From NCBI GenBank assembly GCA_030674915.1, contig JASXSV010000017.1, positions 1 through 64,000 on the forward strand: a stretch of DNA of 64,000 nucleotides, written 5' to 3'. This DNA is from Candidatus Endonucleibacter bathymodioli. Its GTDB lineage: Bacteria; Pseudomonadota; Gammaproteobacteria; Pseudomonadales; Endozoicomonadaceae. This document shows, in pieces, positions 27,099 to 36,509 of the stretch (within the stretch, counting starts at the first letter, position 1; each line of letters starts with the position of its first letter). A model generated the notes under the pieces. The model made no database searches, was not told the DNA's origin, and was given only the letters and a program-made list of their open reading frames with translations. A program made the position numbers and the translations under genes.

Positions 27099-27740
27099 AT
27101 GAAATACTGGTTAGAATGTCTAGGGTTGGCTGCAGTGATCACTCTTATTAACCTCTATCCGCTACCATTACCAATGCCGATTTTTAAGCAACTACTCATT
27201 CCTATGATCAGCTTTGGGCTTTCCCTCGTCTTGGGTCTTCGTTTTCCTGATATTGACCTGTATACCCCAGGGCTAAAGCATAGATCAGCTGTTACACACT
27301 CAGCCTTGCTTCCTTGGTTGGTAACCCTTCTTGGTAATCCTGCAATATTGGCAGGACTATCTATAGGTATGGCCATCCACATTTTTGCTGACATATTCCC
27401 GAAAGCGTGGATCGGCGGAGCTTTGGTGAACATGCCACTTTTTGGAAGCATAGGTAAGTTGTCTCCTTACTGGTTAACGCTAAATTTTCTTATCTGTCTC
27501 GCTATAGGAATACAGGCTGTTAACACTAATGGGGATTGGATAAAATACGGCAGTCTTTGTCTATCATTAATTATACTGCTCTGGTATTTAATCAAGAAAG
27601 AAAAAAGCATGCCACCGTTACTATCCGCTTTTATGATCATTGGCGTTCTATGCTGGTATCACTATTTGCCTGACTTATCTTCATTTAGTCTGGATACATT
27701 AACCGCTGGATCCGGCAAGCGCTTAAACTCATCCGGTTAA
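27099..27740 (+). CDS. YdjM-like membrane-bound metal-dependent hydrolase (DUF457)
   Basis: A 213-residue inner-membrane protein with several hydrophobic segments. It has the DUF457/YdjM signature PDIDLYTPGLKHRSAVTHSALLPWL, with Asp and His residues that could bind metal, and a second conserved site AIHIFADIFPKAW. The family is annotated as metal-dependent hydrolases, but no substrate is firmly known. An AGGA precedes the ATG at normal spacing. Its neighbours are unrelated. Confidence 0.75.
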   Translation: MKYWLECLGLAAVITLINLYPLPLPMPIFKQLLIPMISFGLSLVLGLRFPDIDLYTPGLKHRSAVTHSALLPWLVTLLGNPAILAGLSIGMAIHIFADIFPKAWIGGALVNMPLFGSIGKLSPYWLTLNFLICLAIGIQAVNTNGDWIKYGSLCLSLIILLWYLIKKEKSMPPLLSAFMIIGVLCWYHYLPDLSSFSLDTLTAGSGKRLNSSG

Positions 27741-27926
27741 CTATACCTTGTTTATGGACGCTCAAAAATATGCTCCCAGAGACAATCATTAAATTAGCAT
27801 GATTTATGGGAGTCTTGCTAAGTTAACGTCCTCGCTTCTTGGCGAGCTGACTCCTGTGTGCTCATTATAATTAAGGATGAAGATTTTAATATCTCAAAAT
27901 TGTCGTTGAGCCTACTTACTACCTAA

Positions 27927-28085
27927 TCTCCAATTTCGGTAAAGTTTTGCAGAGGGAATTCTTTATTATTACAGGTATATTGATTCATGACTTTCCGTAG
28001 TCGCTCAATTGGGTTCATATTTGGGCTGTAAGTAGGCAGGTAGTGCAGTTTTATTTTTAACCTTTTGGCTGCTTGACCAGCTTCG
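27927..28085 (-). pseudogene. C-terminal remnant of an IS630-family transposase
   Basis: The minus strand encodes AAKRLKIKLHYLPTYSPNMN then PIERLRKVMNQYTCNNKEFP and LQNFTEIGD, stop. This is the LHYLP-YSP-x-x-NPIE-x-x-W region that carries the last catalytic Glu of IS630 DDE transposases. The upstream part is frameshifted and unreadable. Confidence 0.82.
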
Positions 28086-28349
28086 TAGTGCAATGGCTGT
28101 CAGTGCAACCAAAAGCCATCTTAATGACGTTCGCTGATGCAACAGCTAGGCCATTAAAGGTCTTGAATTAATCATAAGTGAAGCATCTTCCATAGTCACA
28201 GGGCTTGAATAAGGACAAATAAGTGAAGTAAAGGCCAAGATTGACACACAGCGGAACATAACATCTTATTTTAACTATGAATCCGATGTGTTTTTTTACA
28301 TAGCCTGTTGATGGCGAATATCGTTACAGAGATTGCCCGTCAACAGGTC

Positions 28350-30173
28350 TCACCTAATGGACGTTAGTTCTTTTGCGTCATGCTCGTCACGACTGTCTCT
28401 TTTCCTCTCTTCGCTATCAGCGTTATTGCTGCGGCTGCTGCTTTCCCTATACGAAGGAGTATTTCTGCGATCACTAACACGAGACCGGCTACCACCTTCT
28501 AACCATGGTCGAATAGCAAGATTTTTATTTCGAATTTTCACCGACTTAAGCATTGTTAAAGTACGATCATCGAGATTTTCAGGTAAATAGACGGATGAGC
28601 AGCTTTCAAACAACCGGATATGTCCAATATTGCTCCCAGGGATCCCTCCTTCATTGGCAATTGCTCCGACTAGATCTCTCGGGCTTACGCCTTGTTCACG
28701 ACCGAGGCCTACACGATAGCGAACCATTCCTTCTGTAGACATCTCACGTCTTTCTCGGCCACCCTCTCTACGACCTCCAGAGGTCTTTACTCGAACACTA
28801 TTAGGTTTGTTGTTATATTCTTTACGCTGACGAGGCTCTGGTTCGCTGGCATCAGGAAATGGACGGTTTTTCTGTGCCAAGTAGCACAGTGATGCAGCCA
28901 AGTCTTCAAGAGAAAGATTGTGCTCTTGCACCAAGGAAGTGACAATCTCCTTAAATGGGGTAAGCTTTTCGCTATCATCCATGCTGGAAATCACATCGTT
29001 CTTAAACTGTTTAATGCGAATATCTCGCACATCACTCATGGAAGGCAATGTCATGACTTCTATGCGTTGGCGAGTAGCCCTTTCGATAGCTAAGAGCATC
29101 CTTTTTTCGCGGTGTGCGGCGAACAAAATAGCAATACCCTTGCGTCCAGCCCGACCCGTACGACCAATACGGTGTACGTAGGCTTCGGTGTCATAAGGGA
29201 TGTCATAGTTGACAACGTGACTAATGCGCTCAACATCTAGCCCTCGAGCAGCAACATCCGTAGCTATCAGTAAATCCAGAGATCCACGTTTAATGCGTTC
29301 TACGACCTTTTCTCGAAGCCCTTGGCTCATGTCGCCATTTAGCGCCGCAGCAGAAAATCCTCGAGCCTCAAGTTTTTCGGCCAGCTCAGCCGTTGCTGTT
29401 TTAGTACGCACAAAGATAAGCATTGCGTCAAAGGATTCAGTTTCCACGATGCGAGTAAGTGCATCCAATTTATGGATGCCTCTCACCATCCATACTTTTT
29501 GAGTAATAGTATCGACAGTGGTTGTTTTGGCTTTGATATCGACATAAGCGGGAGAGTTAAGGTATTTGTCAGCAATTTTACGAATTACTGGCGGCATGGT
29601 TGCAGAGAATAGTGCAATCTGGCGGGATGCAGGAGCTCTCTCCATTACCCACTCAATATCATCAATAAAGCCCATGCGCAGCATTTCATCAGCTTCATCC
29701 AGTACTACAGTTTTTATTCCGTCAAGCCTTAAACTGCCTCTACGGATATGATCCATTACTCGACCGGGCGTACCAATAATTATATGGGATCCGCGCTGTA
29801 GACACCTTAGTTGACCTCGCATATCCTGGCCACCATAAATAGGCAGTGCATGAAGACCCAGCATATAGCGAGAATAGTTTTGAAATGCTTCCGCGACTTG
29901 AATGGCTAGCTCGCGAGTTGGAACTAGCACTAGAATCTGAGGGTCTCGTTGTTTTACATCAACTCTAGATAGAAGGGGCAAAGCGAAAGCGGCTGTTTTT
30001 CCAGTTCCTGTTTGAGCTAGCCCCAGTAGATCCCGGCCCTCCAGAAGATAGGGAATGCTTTTAGCTTGAATTGGAGTGGGGGTGTCGTAACCTGCAGCCT
30101 GAACTGCCTGAAGAACAGCGGGCGTCAAAGAAAGGGCCTGGAAAGAGGTGATATTGTCTGAAAGTTCGGACAT
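28350..30173 (-). CDS. deaD: ATP-dependent DEAD-box RNA helicase (cold-shock type)
   Basis: RNA helicase of the DeaD/CsdA type, acting in ribosome assembly and mRNA decay, most important in the cold. The 607-residue protein has the Q motif (DTPTPIQAKSIP), motif I AQTGTGKTAAF, PTRELAIQ, motif II VLDEADEM, SAT, RTGRAGR motif VI and ARGLDV. An RNA-binding region resembling the DbpA/CsdA C-terminal fold follows (MVRYRVGLGREQGVSPRDLVGAIANEGGIPGSNIGHIRLF), then an Arg/Ser-rich tail. GGAAG lies before the ATG. In E. coli deaD lies near pnp and nlpI; here it stands alone. Confidence 0.95.
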   Translation of the reverse strand: MSELSDNITSFQALSLTPAVLQAVQAAGYDTPTPIQAKSIPYLLEGRDLLGLAQTGTGKTAAFALPLLSRVDVKQRDPQILVLVPTRELAIQVAEAFQNYSRYMLGLHALPIYGGQDMRGQLRCLQRGSHIIIGTPGRVMDHIRRGSLRLDGIKTVVLDEADEMLRMGFIDDIEWVMERAPASRQIALFSATMPPVIRKIADKYLNSPAYVDIKAKTTTVDTITQKVWMVRGIHKLDALTRIVETESFDAMLIFVRTKTATAELAEKLEARGFSAAALNGDMSQGLREKVVERIKRGSLDLLIATDVAARGLDVERISHVVNYDIPYDTEAYVHRIGRTGRAGRKGIAILFAAHREKRMLLAIERATRQRIEVMTLPSMSDVRDIRIKQFKNDVISSMDDSEKLTPFKEIVTSLVQEHNLSLEDLAASLCYLAQKNRPFPDASEPEPRQRKEYNNKPNSVRVKTSGGRREGGRERREMSTEGMVRYRVGLGREQGVSPRDLVGAIANEGGIPGSNIGHIRLFESCSSVYLPENLDDRTLTMLKSVKIRNKNLAIRPWLEGGSRSRVSDRRNTPSYRESSSRSNNADSEERKRDSRDEHDAKELTSIR

Positions 30174-30554
30174 TAAGTGCTTCCAATAAAAGATACGTTT
30201 GTGTTCAGCGAGGCTGTCACAGGATTATTGGAGTACTGTATTATTGCAATGCAGCTATAACACGGCACAACACGTTGCTATAGCTGCTTTGGCATGCAGT
30301 CATAAACACCTGTTTGCTCTCGCACGATATCACACCGAAATCGGGTGATTACCCAAGCAAATAGTCCATGACCGCGTTAGAAAGCCTTGTAGAAAAACAA
30401 TGACCCTTGACTGCATACTTAACTAAGGTCATGAGACAATAAACTCATGATTGCCGTTAAATATCCGACATTCAAACTCGGGGGGTATACCAAATACGGT
30501 TATTACCCAATGCAGTAAAAACGAAGTGCTGGAAACTCTTGCCTACTTCCAACT
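30174..30554. other. deaD upstream region
   Basis: About 380 bp with no gene seen. It should hold the deaD promoter and a long 5' leader; cold-shock deaD transcripts in other bacteria have long leaders, but I cannot verify a structure here. Confidence 0.35.
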
Positions 30555-30581
30555 AAAAGGCGTCGAAGTATAACGCCTTTT
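30555..30581. terminator. Bidirectional terminator-like hairpin
   Basis: AAAAGGCGT (30555-30563) pairs perfectly with ACGCCTTTT (30573-30581), with A- and T-runs as part of the stem. It looks like an intrinsic terminator, perhaps for a minus-strand gene that has decayed at 30700-31000. Confidence 0.55.
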
Positions 30582-30699
30582 ATGAGTGTACACTACTTTC
30601 ATCAGTGAGCATCAGTATTTTTTAGTATTTTTCAATCATCCCCGTATGAGTATAATTTAAATCAACGCATAACAAAGTACCTCTGATTCTGTTAGATCA

Positions 30700-30992
30700 A
30701 TGGCATGACCATTCACAGCGCATAGGGACTGTAAATTTTTTGGAACGCAAGCCCATAAACACTGGATAGCAGGTGTGTACTTTTCGGTCCTGATATGCCA
30801 TCAGGTCTTTAAAAACAAGGGTGGCAGCACGGGCATAATCTAACTGGTATGCATAAATATTGACCGTGAGGGCTCAGCCTCAACATGCTCTACAAGAATC
30901 GGTGGTACGTTAATATCTTCCATAAAGTGTTGAAATTCAGCGTCTTCATGAGAAGGTCCTCCGACTACACGGTCAAAACTCAGAGCAGCCAT
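30700..30992 (-). pseudogene. Unidentified decayed coding region
   Basis: On the minus strand two frames show protein-like sequence that could join by one frameshift: MAALSFDRVVGGPSHEDAEF with QHFMEDINVPPILVEHVEAE, then YAYQLDYARAATLVFKDLMA with YQDRKVHTCYPVFMGLRSKK, ending MRCEWSCH before a stop. The composition looks coding, but I do not recognise a family. It directly follows an IS-like end at 31135, so it may be cargo or an overwritten gene. Confidence 0.35.
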
Positions 30993-31067
30993 GTTTTTCT
31001 GTCGATTTCCTCAGCCTTCAGACAGAAAGTCTTGTCTTTGACGCTGCAGGGTAATCATTTGCAGTTA

Positions 31068-31135
31068 AGGTTCAAGATGTATATAACCTCATTGTGAGCA
31101 TTATCTCGCATTTATTGGATTTGTTCAGATATTCC
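31068..31135 (-). mobile_element. Left-end fragment of an IS5-type element
   Basis: Read on the minus strand, GGAATATCTGAACAAATCCA then ATAAATGCGAGATAATGC matches the left end at 8400 (GGAATCTCTGAATAAGTCTA then ATAAATGTGAGATAATAC). No intact transposase follows. Confidence 0.6.
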
Positions 31136-31264
31136 TTTAGGAGCTTTGGTTGATATAGAATAACGCCTTATCAGCCCATTCTTCTTGATGGTGTAAGATT
31201 GTTGATTACTCTCGATTGTCCAGACCATCTGTTGCTAGTAGGTGGCCTGGCTTTGCTTTTCTAG

Positions 31265-32295
31265 GGAGTCTCTGATTGAATATCCAAAACCTAGTACAAT
31301 AGCATTGCTATGACAAACCGGTTATCCAAAATGAAACAACAAAGTTTTGCGTCTCTCAGCTACGCAGCCAAAAAACGCAAAACGCAAAACGCGAAAATAG
31401 TTACTTCTTGAGAAATTGGAATCTTGTGTTCCTTGGGCAGCCTTTGAAGCAATCATTAAACCACATTACCAGAAAACTGGAGGTCGTGGAGGGCAACCTA
31501 TCGGCTTGACCACTATCCTGTGTATCTATATGCAGCAATGGTTTCAACTATCTCGATCCGATGCTGGAAGACGCTCTGTATGAAATTGACTCAATGAGAA
31601 GATTTGCCAAGTTGGAGCTGTGCGAAGATCGGTTACCTGATGAAACAACTATCCTGAAATTTCGTCACCTATTGGAGCGTAATCAATTGACTGACAAGTT
31701 ATTTGCTGCGGTCAGTGAGCACTTGAAACTACACGGCCTAGCACTTTCAAAAGGCACCATGGTAGATACCACATTAATTCACCTCTGCCAATAAAGCGGA
31801 TATTGGCGAACTGCCTGCTTTGTTGAGAAAGGAAGACGAAGTGATTTTTGGCTATGCGGGCGGGTTACACCAGCGACACATATAAGCGAGGAGCCAGATG
31901 CTTGGATTACACTGGAAAGTCAATGACAAGCGCAAACCAAGAAAAGGCAACCTAAGTAGCAGTCAGCGCAAACGTAATCACCAGCAATCAAAAATACGAG
32001 CCAGGGTAGAGCACCCGTTCCGAATCCTCAAGTGTCAGCTTGGTTACCGTAAAGTTCGTTACCGTGGTTTGGAAAAAAACAGGGTGTAAGTTATGAGCCT
32101 AATGGCGATGTCCAATTTATACCTGCAACGTAATGCCTTGACGGCATAATTTGCGCCCTAAATCCGCCTCGAGAGCGGATAAATGGGCAAAAGCGACAAA
32201 ATGAATCGAAAATTACGATGACATAAGCGCGGAAGTCAGAGAATTTTATCGCAAATCTGACAAGCGCCTTGCAAACCACTTCAATCAGAGATTCC
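31265..32295 (+). mobile_element. Full-length but dead IS5-family element
   Basis: A 1031-bp element with ends GGAGTCTCTGATTGAA and TTCAATCAGAGATTCC, flanked by CTAG on both sides (31261-31264 and 32296-32299), the YTAR-type target of IS5 elements. It contains one decayed transposase. Its right 230 bp is nearly identical to the fragment at 14467-14695, and its ends match the elements at 8400 and 22287. Confidence 0.92.
31331..32089 (+). pseudogene. Decayed IS5 transposase
   Basis: The start MKQQSFASLSYAAKKRKTQN matches IS5 transposase N-termini. Frameshifts and stops follow, then a clean block MLEDALYEIDSMRRFAKLEL, CEDRLPDETTILKFRHLLER and NQLTDKLFAAVSEHLKLHGL (31561-31794), and then the C-terminal block with the catalytic Glu context [20 protein letters not shown] ending GLEKNRV (31898-32089). 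The two well-preserved blocks align with E. coli IS5 InsH. It is inactive. Confidence 0.9.
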
Positions 32296-32385
32296 CTAGC
32301 TTCTCCTGGCAAATTACCTTATGTTTTATTGCTGCGAGAGAAAACGTGGATACTTTCGGTTAGTTCCTGCTACGCGTGGAATACT

Positions 32386-33069
32386 ATGAACGTGACAAGA
32401 GTTGCAACACAAAATCTAGATAACTGGGAGATACCTGTAGAATACATCGTCTTACACTACACTGCTGCTGACCTTCAAGATACACTCACTATTTTCACAA
32501 CACTAGATAAGATAGTGTCTGCCCATATTGTTATTGATGTTGATGGCTCTATCTATGAACTTGTTGACTGCTTGGACGGCAAAGCACTACGCAGCAGGCA
32601 CGCAGGACCAAGCTACTGGAACGAAGAAGATTATATGCGTGAGCGGTTCAATAACTTTTCTATTGGCATTGAACTGGTGAACTACAATGGCAATATTTTT
32701 CCTTTTAGTGATGACCAGTACACTGCACTTATAGATGTTATAATACGACTACAAAAACATTTTCCTTCGTTAAAAGATCCTAATCGTATTTTAGGGCATG
32801 AGCACATTGCAGGGTATCGAGGAAAAGCTGACCCTGGCCTTTGCTTTGACTGGTCACGATTATTTACGCATTGCTTTTCTGCTAAAAAACCACCAGCTCG
32901 ATACTCAATTTGTCCTGCTGAGTTACAAGCCTCACTCCAACTCTTTAAAGAACATGAGCCTGCGGACAGAGAAATCAGATCCCCATATTGGCAATCTATC
33001 AGCATCTTCACCGAAACAGCAATAAAACTCATAAACAAGGCAAGAAGCGAGCCAGAAGAAATTACCTAG
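32386..33069 (+). CDS. N-acetylmuramoyl-L-alanine amidase (Amidase_2 type)
   Basis: A 227-residue zinc amidase of the AmpD/AmiD superfamily, cleaving the amide bond between MurNAc and the stem peptide. Visible features are the first zinc-ligand histidine in YIVLHYTAA, SAHIVIDVDGSIYELV, the family core NFSIGIELVNYNG, and the GHEHIAGYRGKADPGLCFDW block with the second His and Asp ligands. No signal peptide is present from the ATG at 32386, so it may be cytosolic like AmpD. The frame is open 39 codons upstream, but that extension runs into the IS at 31265-32295. The IS ends only 90 bp upstream, so it may have replaced the native promoter. Confidence 0.88.
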   Translation: MNVTRVATQNLDNWEIPVEYIVLHYTAADLQDTLTIFTTLDKIVSAHIVIDVDGSIYELVDCLDGKALRSRHAGPSYWNEEDYMRERFNNFSIGIELVNYNGNIFPFSDDQYTALIDVIIRLQKHFPSLKDPNRILGHEHIAGYRGKADPGLCFDWSRLFTHCFSAKKPPARYSICPAELQASLQLFKEHEPADREIRSPYWQSISIFTETAIKLINKARSEPEEIT

Positions 33070-33235
33070 TTGTTAAACCTCGCACCACTGGCAAAGACAG
33101 TAATATTTGATAACGGTGGCGATATTACCATCCACAACCTTGTAGCAAAGACTGTTAACATGCGCATTTATTTCGCAAAACCCTAAGCTAGTTATCAAAG
33201 AGAGGCTAATGAAAACACAAGGAGACTCTGCTTAA

Positions 33236-33345
33236 GGAAGCTCTGAACAAGGTTATTCTCGCACAGCAAGGAATCTATAAGGTATTGATTTTGCTGGATC
33301 CACGCCTCCTCGGGGATTACGGAAGCGGCTTTAATCAGAGGCTCC
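33236..33345 (+). mobile_element. 110-bp MITE, copy 2
   Basis: Same length and about 90 percent the same sequence as the element at 22173-22282: left end GGAAGCTCTGAACAAG, right end TTTAATCAGAGGCTCC. Flanks are TTAA and ATAG, so any target duplication is no longer perfect. It lies just upstream of the lnt 3' end. Confidence 0.8.
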
Positions 33346-33385
33346 ATAGGGAATCTCCGTAAGCGCTCCCTGACGATTATTATCG

Positions 33386-34900
33386 TCAAACTTTTGCTCT
33401 GCATACACGGACAACCAATAGCATTAGTATGCAAAAAACCACTACAGGCCATGAGCCGTTGGTCATAAAAGGGGTATTGCCACTCATGACTTTTGCGGTC
33501 CCTCGGAGAACCCCTTGTTCAAACCTAGGAATGCTTTCCACTACCTGTCCATAATTATTAATCACAGCTGTTATGCCATTATTAGTACTTCTGATCATAT
33601 AGCGCCCGGTTTCTATAGCACGCATTCGCGCCATTTGAAAATGTTGTTCCGGACCAATGGATTTACCAAACCAGCTATCATTACTAATGGTTATTAATAG
33701 TCCTGTATCTTGTGCCATTTTTGCGACAAAGTCAGGATAAACTACTTCATAGCAGATGTAGGGGGCAATAATGGTCTTCCCCACCATAAGGGGAGGCTGA
33801 TTATCTGCGCCAGTTGAAAAATTTGACATAGGCAGATCAAAGAAAGAAATTAGACCTCGTAGCAGCGCTTCAAAAGGAACATACTCACCAAAAGGAACCA
33901 GTTTTTGTTTATGATATTCTCCTGCCCCCTGCCCTATTGAAATAACGCCATTGTAGTATTGTGTGCCTCCCGATAAGAGATCATCAATCGGAATTCCTGT
34001 AACAAGCGTTGCACCTTTACTTTTTGCTTCTCGATCCAACAACTTCAGAAAATCTTTGGCGCTGGAATAAGAAACAGGAATGGCATTTTCAGGCCAGACA
34101 ATTAAATCCTGCTGCCACTCAAGGCTTGTCAGGGTGCGATAGGTTGATATAGTATTCTGGAGGTAGGCAGCATCCCACTTGAGACTTTGCGGGATATTAC
34201 CTTGTATAGCGCTGAACTCCAACTTGCTCACCGGTTTTGTCCACTGAATGTTAGCCAGATATAATGCCGTCAGCCAGCACCCTATAACAACCATGGCGGT
34301 CGCAGAACTCCATAACAGTTGCCTGCCTTTTGCGGCAAGAAATGAAGCTGCAATAGTGCTGGTTATGAGTAGTAAAAAGCTGAGCCCATAAACCCCTGTA
34401 ACTGGAGCCCAGCTTATAGACGGAGTATCTAGCAGGGTATAGCCGACTAGTAACCATGGAAAGCCGGTAAACAGCCAACATCTAACCCACTCAAAGAGTG
34501 TCCAGAGCGCCGAAAACAGTAAAGCTTGCTGCCATGTATATTGGATACGCCAACGCTGGACCAGCTGACTGTATAGCCAGAACAAAGGTACAATGCATAG
34601 CAGAGAAATACCTCCAACAAAAAGAGCAGTAAGCAGGCTAGCAAGAGGTACGGATGCGGCGCCAAACTGATGAATACTGATGTATACCCAGGATGTGCCG
34701 GCACCGAACATGCCTACGCCAAATAGAAACCCGTTGATCGTAGCTCGTTTGCAGCATTCATTTCTTATCAAGAGAAAAATTGATGCTATGGACACCATTG
34801 CTATTAGCCATAGATCAAAAGGACTGAAGCCAAGGGTAAGAGTTGCTCCGCTCAAAAGGCAGAGGAGGCTTATAATATACTTTTTTTGTTTCTCTCTCAT
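33386..34900 (-). CDS. lnt: Apolipoprotein N-acyltransferase
   Basis: Inner-membrane enzyme adding the third acyl chain to the N-terminal Cys of lipoproteins. The 504-residue protein has an N-terminal membrane region of about six helices and a periplasmic nitrilase-like domain. The catalytic triad is visible as Glu in VWPENAIP, Lys in HKQKLVPFGEYVP and Cys in APYICYEVVYPDF. The final membrane helix (VVVFCILMLLVV) is intact. Its start overlaps the corC stop by four bases. Several predicted lipoproteins in this window (6818, 13581, 50443) would be substrates. Confidence 0.96.
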   Translation of the reverse strand: MREKQKKYIISLLCLLSGATLTLGFSPFDLWLIAMVSIASIFLLIRNECCKRATINGFLFGVGMFGAGTSWVYISIHQFGAASVPLASLLTALFVGGISLLCIVPLFWLYSQLVQRWRIQYTWQQALLFSALWTLFEWVRCWLFTGFPWLLVGYTLLDTPSISWAPVTGVYGLSFLLLITSTIAASFLAAKGRQLLWSSATAMVVIGCWLTALYLANIQWTKPVSKLEFSAIQGNIPQSLKWDAAYLQNTISTYRTLTSLEWQQDLIVWPENAIPVSYSSAKDFLKLLDREAKSKGATLVTGIPIDDLLSGGTQYYNGVISIGQGAGEYHKQKLVPFGEYVPFEALLRGLISFFDLPMSNFSTGADNQPPLMVGKTIIAPYICYEVVYPDFVAKMAQDTGLLITISNDSWFGKSIGPEQHFQMARMRAIETGRYMIRSTNNGITAVINNYGQVVESIPRFEQGVLRGTAKVMSGNTPFMTNGSWPVVVFCILMLLVVRVCRAKV

Positions 34901-35757
34901 TGACCAGGACTGACCTGCAGCAACCTAATTCGTCGGCTATCCGCATTTAGTATATCAAAGCGAAAACTGCTGAGCGTTATCGAGTCATGCCGCTTAGGCA
35001 TATGTCCAAATTTTTGCATGATAATACCGCCAATAGTGTCGAACTCATCAGCACTAAAGTGAGTTTTAAAGTGGTTATTAAACTCATCAATAGGTGTTAA
35101 CGCTTTAACAATAAAGGTGTTATCAGTGGCATTGAGGGGTCTTATAAAGTGCTCTTCCTCAATATCGTGTTCATCCTCAATATCACCGACGATTTGCTCC
35201 AAGATGTCTTCGATAGTAATCAGACCAGCTACTCCACCAAACTCATCAACAACAATAGCCATATGATTCCTATTGACTCGAAACTCTCTTAACAGCACAT
35301 TAAGTCGCTTACTTTCAGGGATAAATGTTGCTGGCCTTATGAGGTCTTTGATATTGACTTTGCTGTTTTCAATGATCAGTGGTAACAAGTCTTTTGCTAT
35401 TAGCACACCGATGACTTCGTCTTTGGTGTCTACAATAACGGGAAAACGGGAATGTGCGTATTCAATGATCTTGGGCAAAAACTCTTTAGGCTCTTTATTT
35501 TCTTCCACGCAGACCATCTGTGAGCGAGGTATCATTATTTCACGAACTTGCATATCAGCAACCTGAATAGCTCCTTCAATGATGCTTAGCGCTTCCTCAT
35601 TAATAATTCCCTTGGTCGAGGCGTCTCTCAGAAGGGCCAGCGCATCATTGAGGTTATGAGGCGTTTTTCTGAAAATGCGAGATACTCTTTCTATCCATGT
35701 TACTGAAGGCTTATCGTCTACTGAGTCGTTATCGTTTAATAAATTGTTGCCGTTCAT
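34897..35757 (-). CDS. corC: CorC/YbeX transporter-associated CBS protein
   Basis: A 286-residue soluble protein with a tandem CBS pair (about residues 65-190: MIPRSQMVCVEENKEPKEFL, SRFPVIVDTKDEVIGVLIAKDLL, NHMAIVVDEFGGVAGLITIEDILEQIVGDIEDE) and a C-terminal CorC_HlyC domain. It is linked to magnesium/cobalt efflux and, in E. coli, to ribosome metabolism with ybeY and ybeZ. Four-base overlap with lnt. In the usual operon it follows ybeY closely; here about 290 bp carrying repeat R7 lies between them. Confidence 0.95.
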   Translation of the reverse strand: MNGNNLLNDNDSVDDKPSVTWIERVSRIFRKTPHNLNDALALLRDASTKGIINEEALSIIEGAIQVADMQVREIMIPRSQMVCVEENKEPKEFLPKIIEYAHSRFPVIVDTKDEVIGVLIAKDLLPLIIENSKVNIKDLIRPATFIPESKRLNVLLREFRVNRNHMAIVVDEFGGVAGLITIEDILEQIVGDIEDEHDIEEEHFIRPLNATDNTFIVKALTPIDEFNNHFKTHFSADEFDTIGGIIMQKFGHMPKRHDSITLSSFRFDILNADSRRIRLLQVSPGQ

Positions 35758-35802
35758 TACCCTGTGCCTTTTCCCGTGACTGGCGTCAGTTGTGTACTAA
35801 CT

Positions 35803-35910
35803 TCTCTTGAGGGTTAGAGGTTGTTGACTGCTATCACCTACCTCAATAACCGACTATTAGGATCATGGGCTTCGCTCGTTTGCGACCTACTCATACCATT
35901 AATGGTACCG
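35803..35910 (-). repeat. Dispersed intergenic repeat, copy R7
   Basis: One of the better copies: GTTGTTGACTGCTATCACCT, then CAATAACCGA, then GGCTTCGCTCGTTTGCGACC and TACTCATACCATTAATGG. It separates ybeY from corC, which are adjacent in most relatives. Confidence 0.7.
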
Positions 35911-36047
35911 CGTATAACTCCCATTCTTACAGGATAGGTCTTTGGTTGTCCTCATTTAAACCCTACCCAAACACTAAACACATAGAGCGTCGCTCTTTTA
36001 ACACCTTCCTGTATACCTGCTACGTGCTAAGAATAATAACTGCATCA

Positions 36048-36509
36048 TCAGTTATTATTCTGGTAGGGATCAGGATAGCCTAACATCATCATGATTTTTG
36101 TTTCCAGTGACTCCATAAATTCTGCCTGATCATCATTAATGTGATCATACCCTAGCAAATGTAATGTGCCATGAATGACTATATGAGCCCAATGCGCCTT
36201 AAGCGGTTTACCTTGCTGTTTTGATTCCTTCTCAACAGTTGGTGCACAGATAACCAAATCCCCCAGCAATGGCAGCCCAACTTCAGCGGGGAGATCTGCA
36301 GGAAACGATAGTACATTGGTGGGGCCGCTTTTATTGCGCCACTGCTCATTAAGTTTGGCTCCTTCAGTTACATCTACAATACGAATACTTATTTCTGATT
36401 CGCTTCTATGATTAATGAGAGCTGCTGAAACCCACTTTTGGATGTCAGATAAACTTGGAAGCTGTTTGCTTTCGCTGGCAATTTGCAGGTCAACACTAAT
36501 ATAAGGCAT
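36048..36509 (-). CDS. ybeY: Endoribonuclease YbeY
   Basis: Zinc-dependent single-strand RNase acting in 16S rRNA maturation and ribosome quality control. The 153-residue protein is the usual length, with the metal-binding motif HIVIHGTLHLLGYDH and the conserved TNVLSFPAD and LGDLVIC segments. Its ATG shares one base with the ybeZ stop codon (TAATG), so the pair is translationally coupled. Confidence 0.96.
   Translation of the reverse strand: MPYISVDLQIASESKQLPSLSDIQKWVSAALINHRSESEISIRIVDVTEGAKLNEQWRNKSGPTNVLSFPADLPAEVGLPLLGDLVICAPTVEKESKQQGKPLKAHWAHIVIHGTLHLLGYDHINDDQAEFMESLETKIMMMLGYPDPYQNNN

Noticed and set aside
28304..28347. CCTGTTGA/TCAACAGG hairpin after deaD as a terminator
   Set aside because: Only an 8-bp stem with a long loop and no T-run on the exit side of the minus strand.
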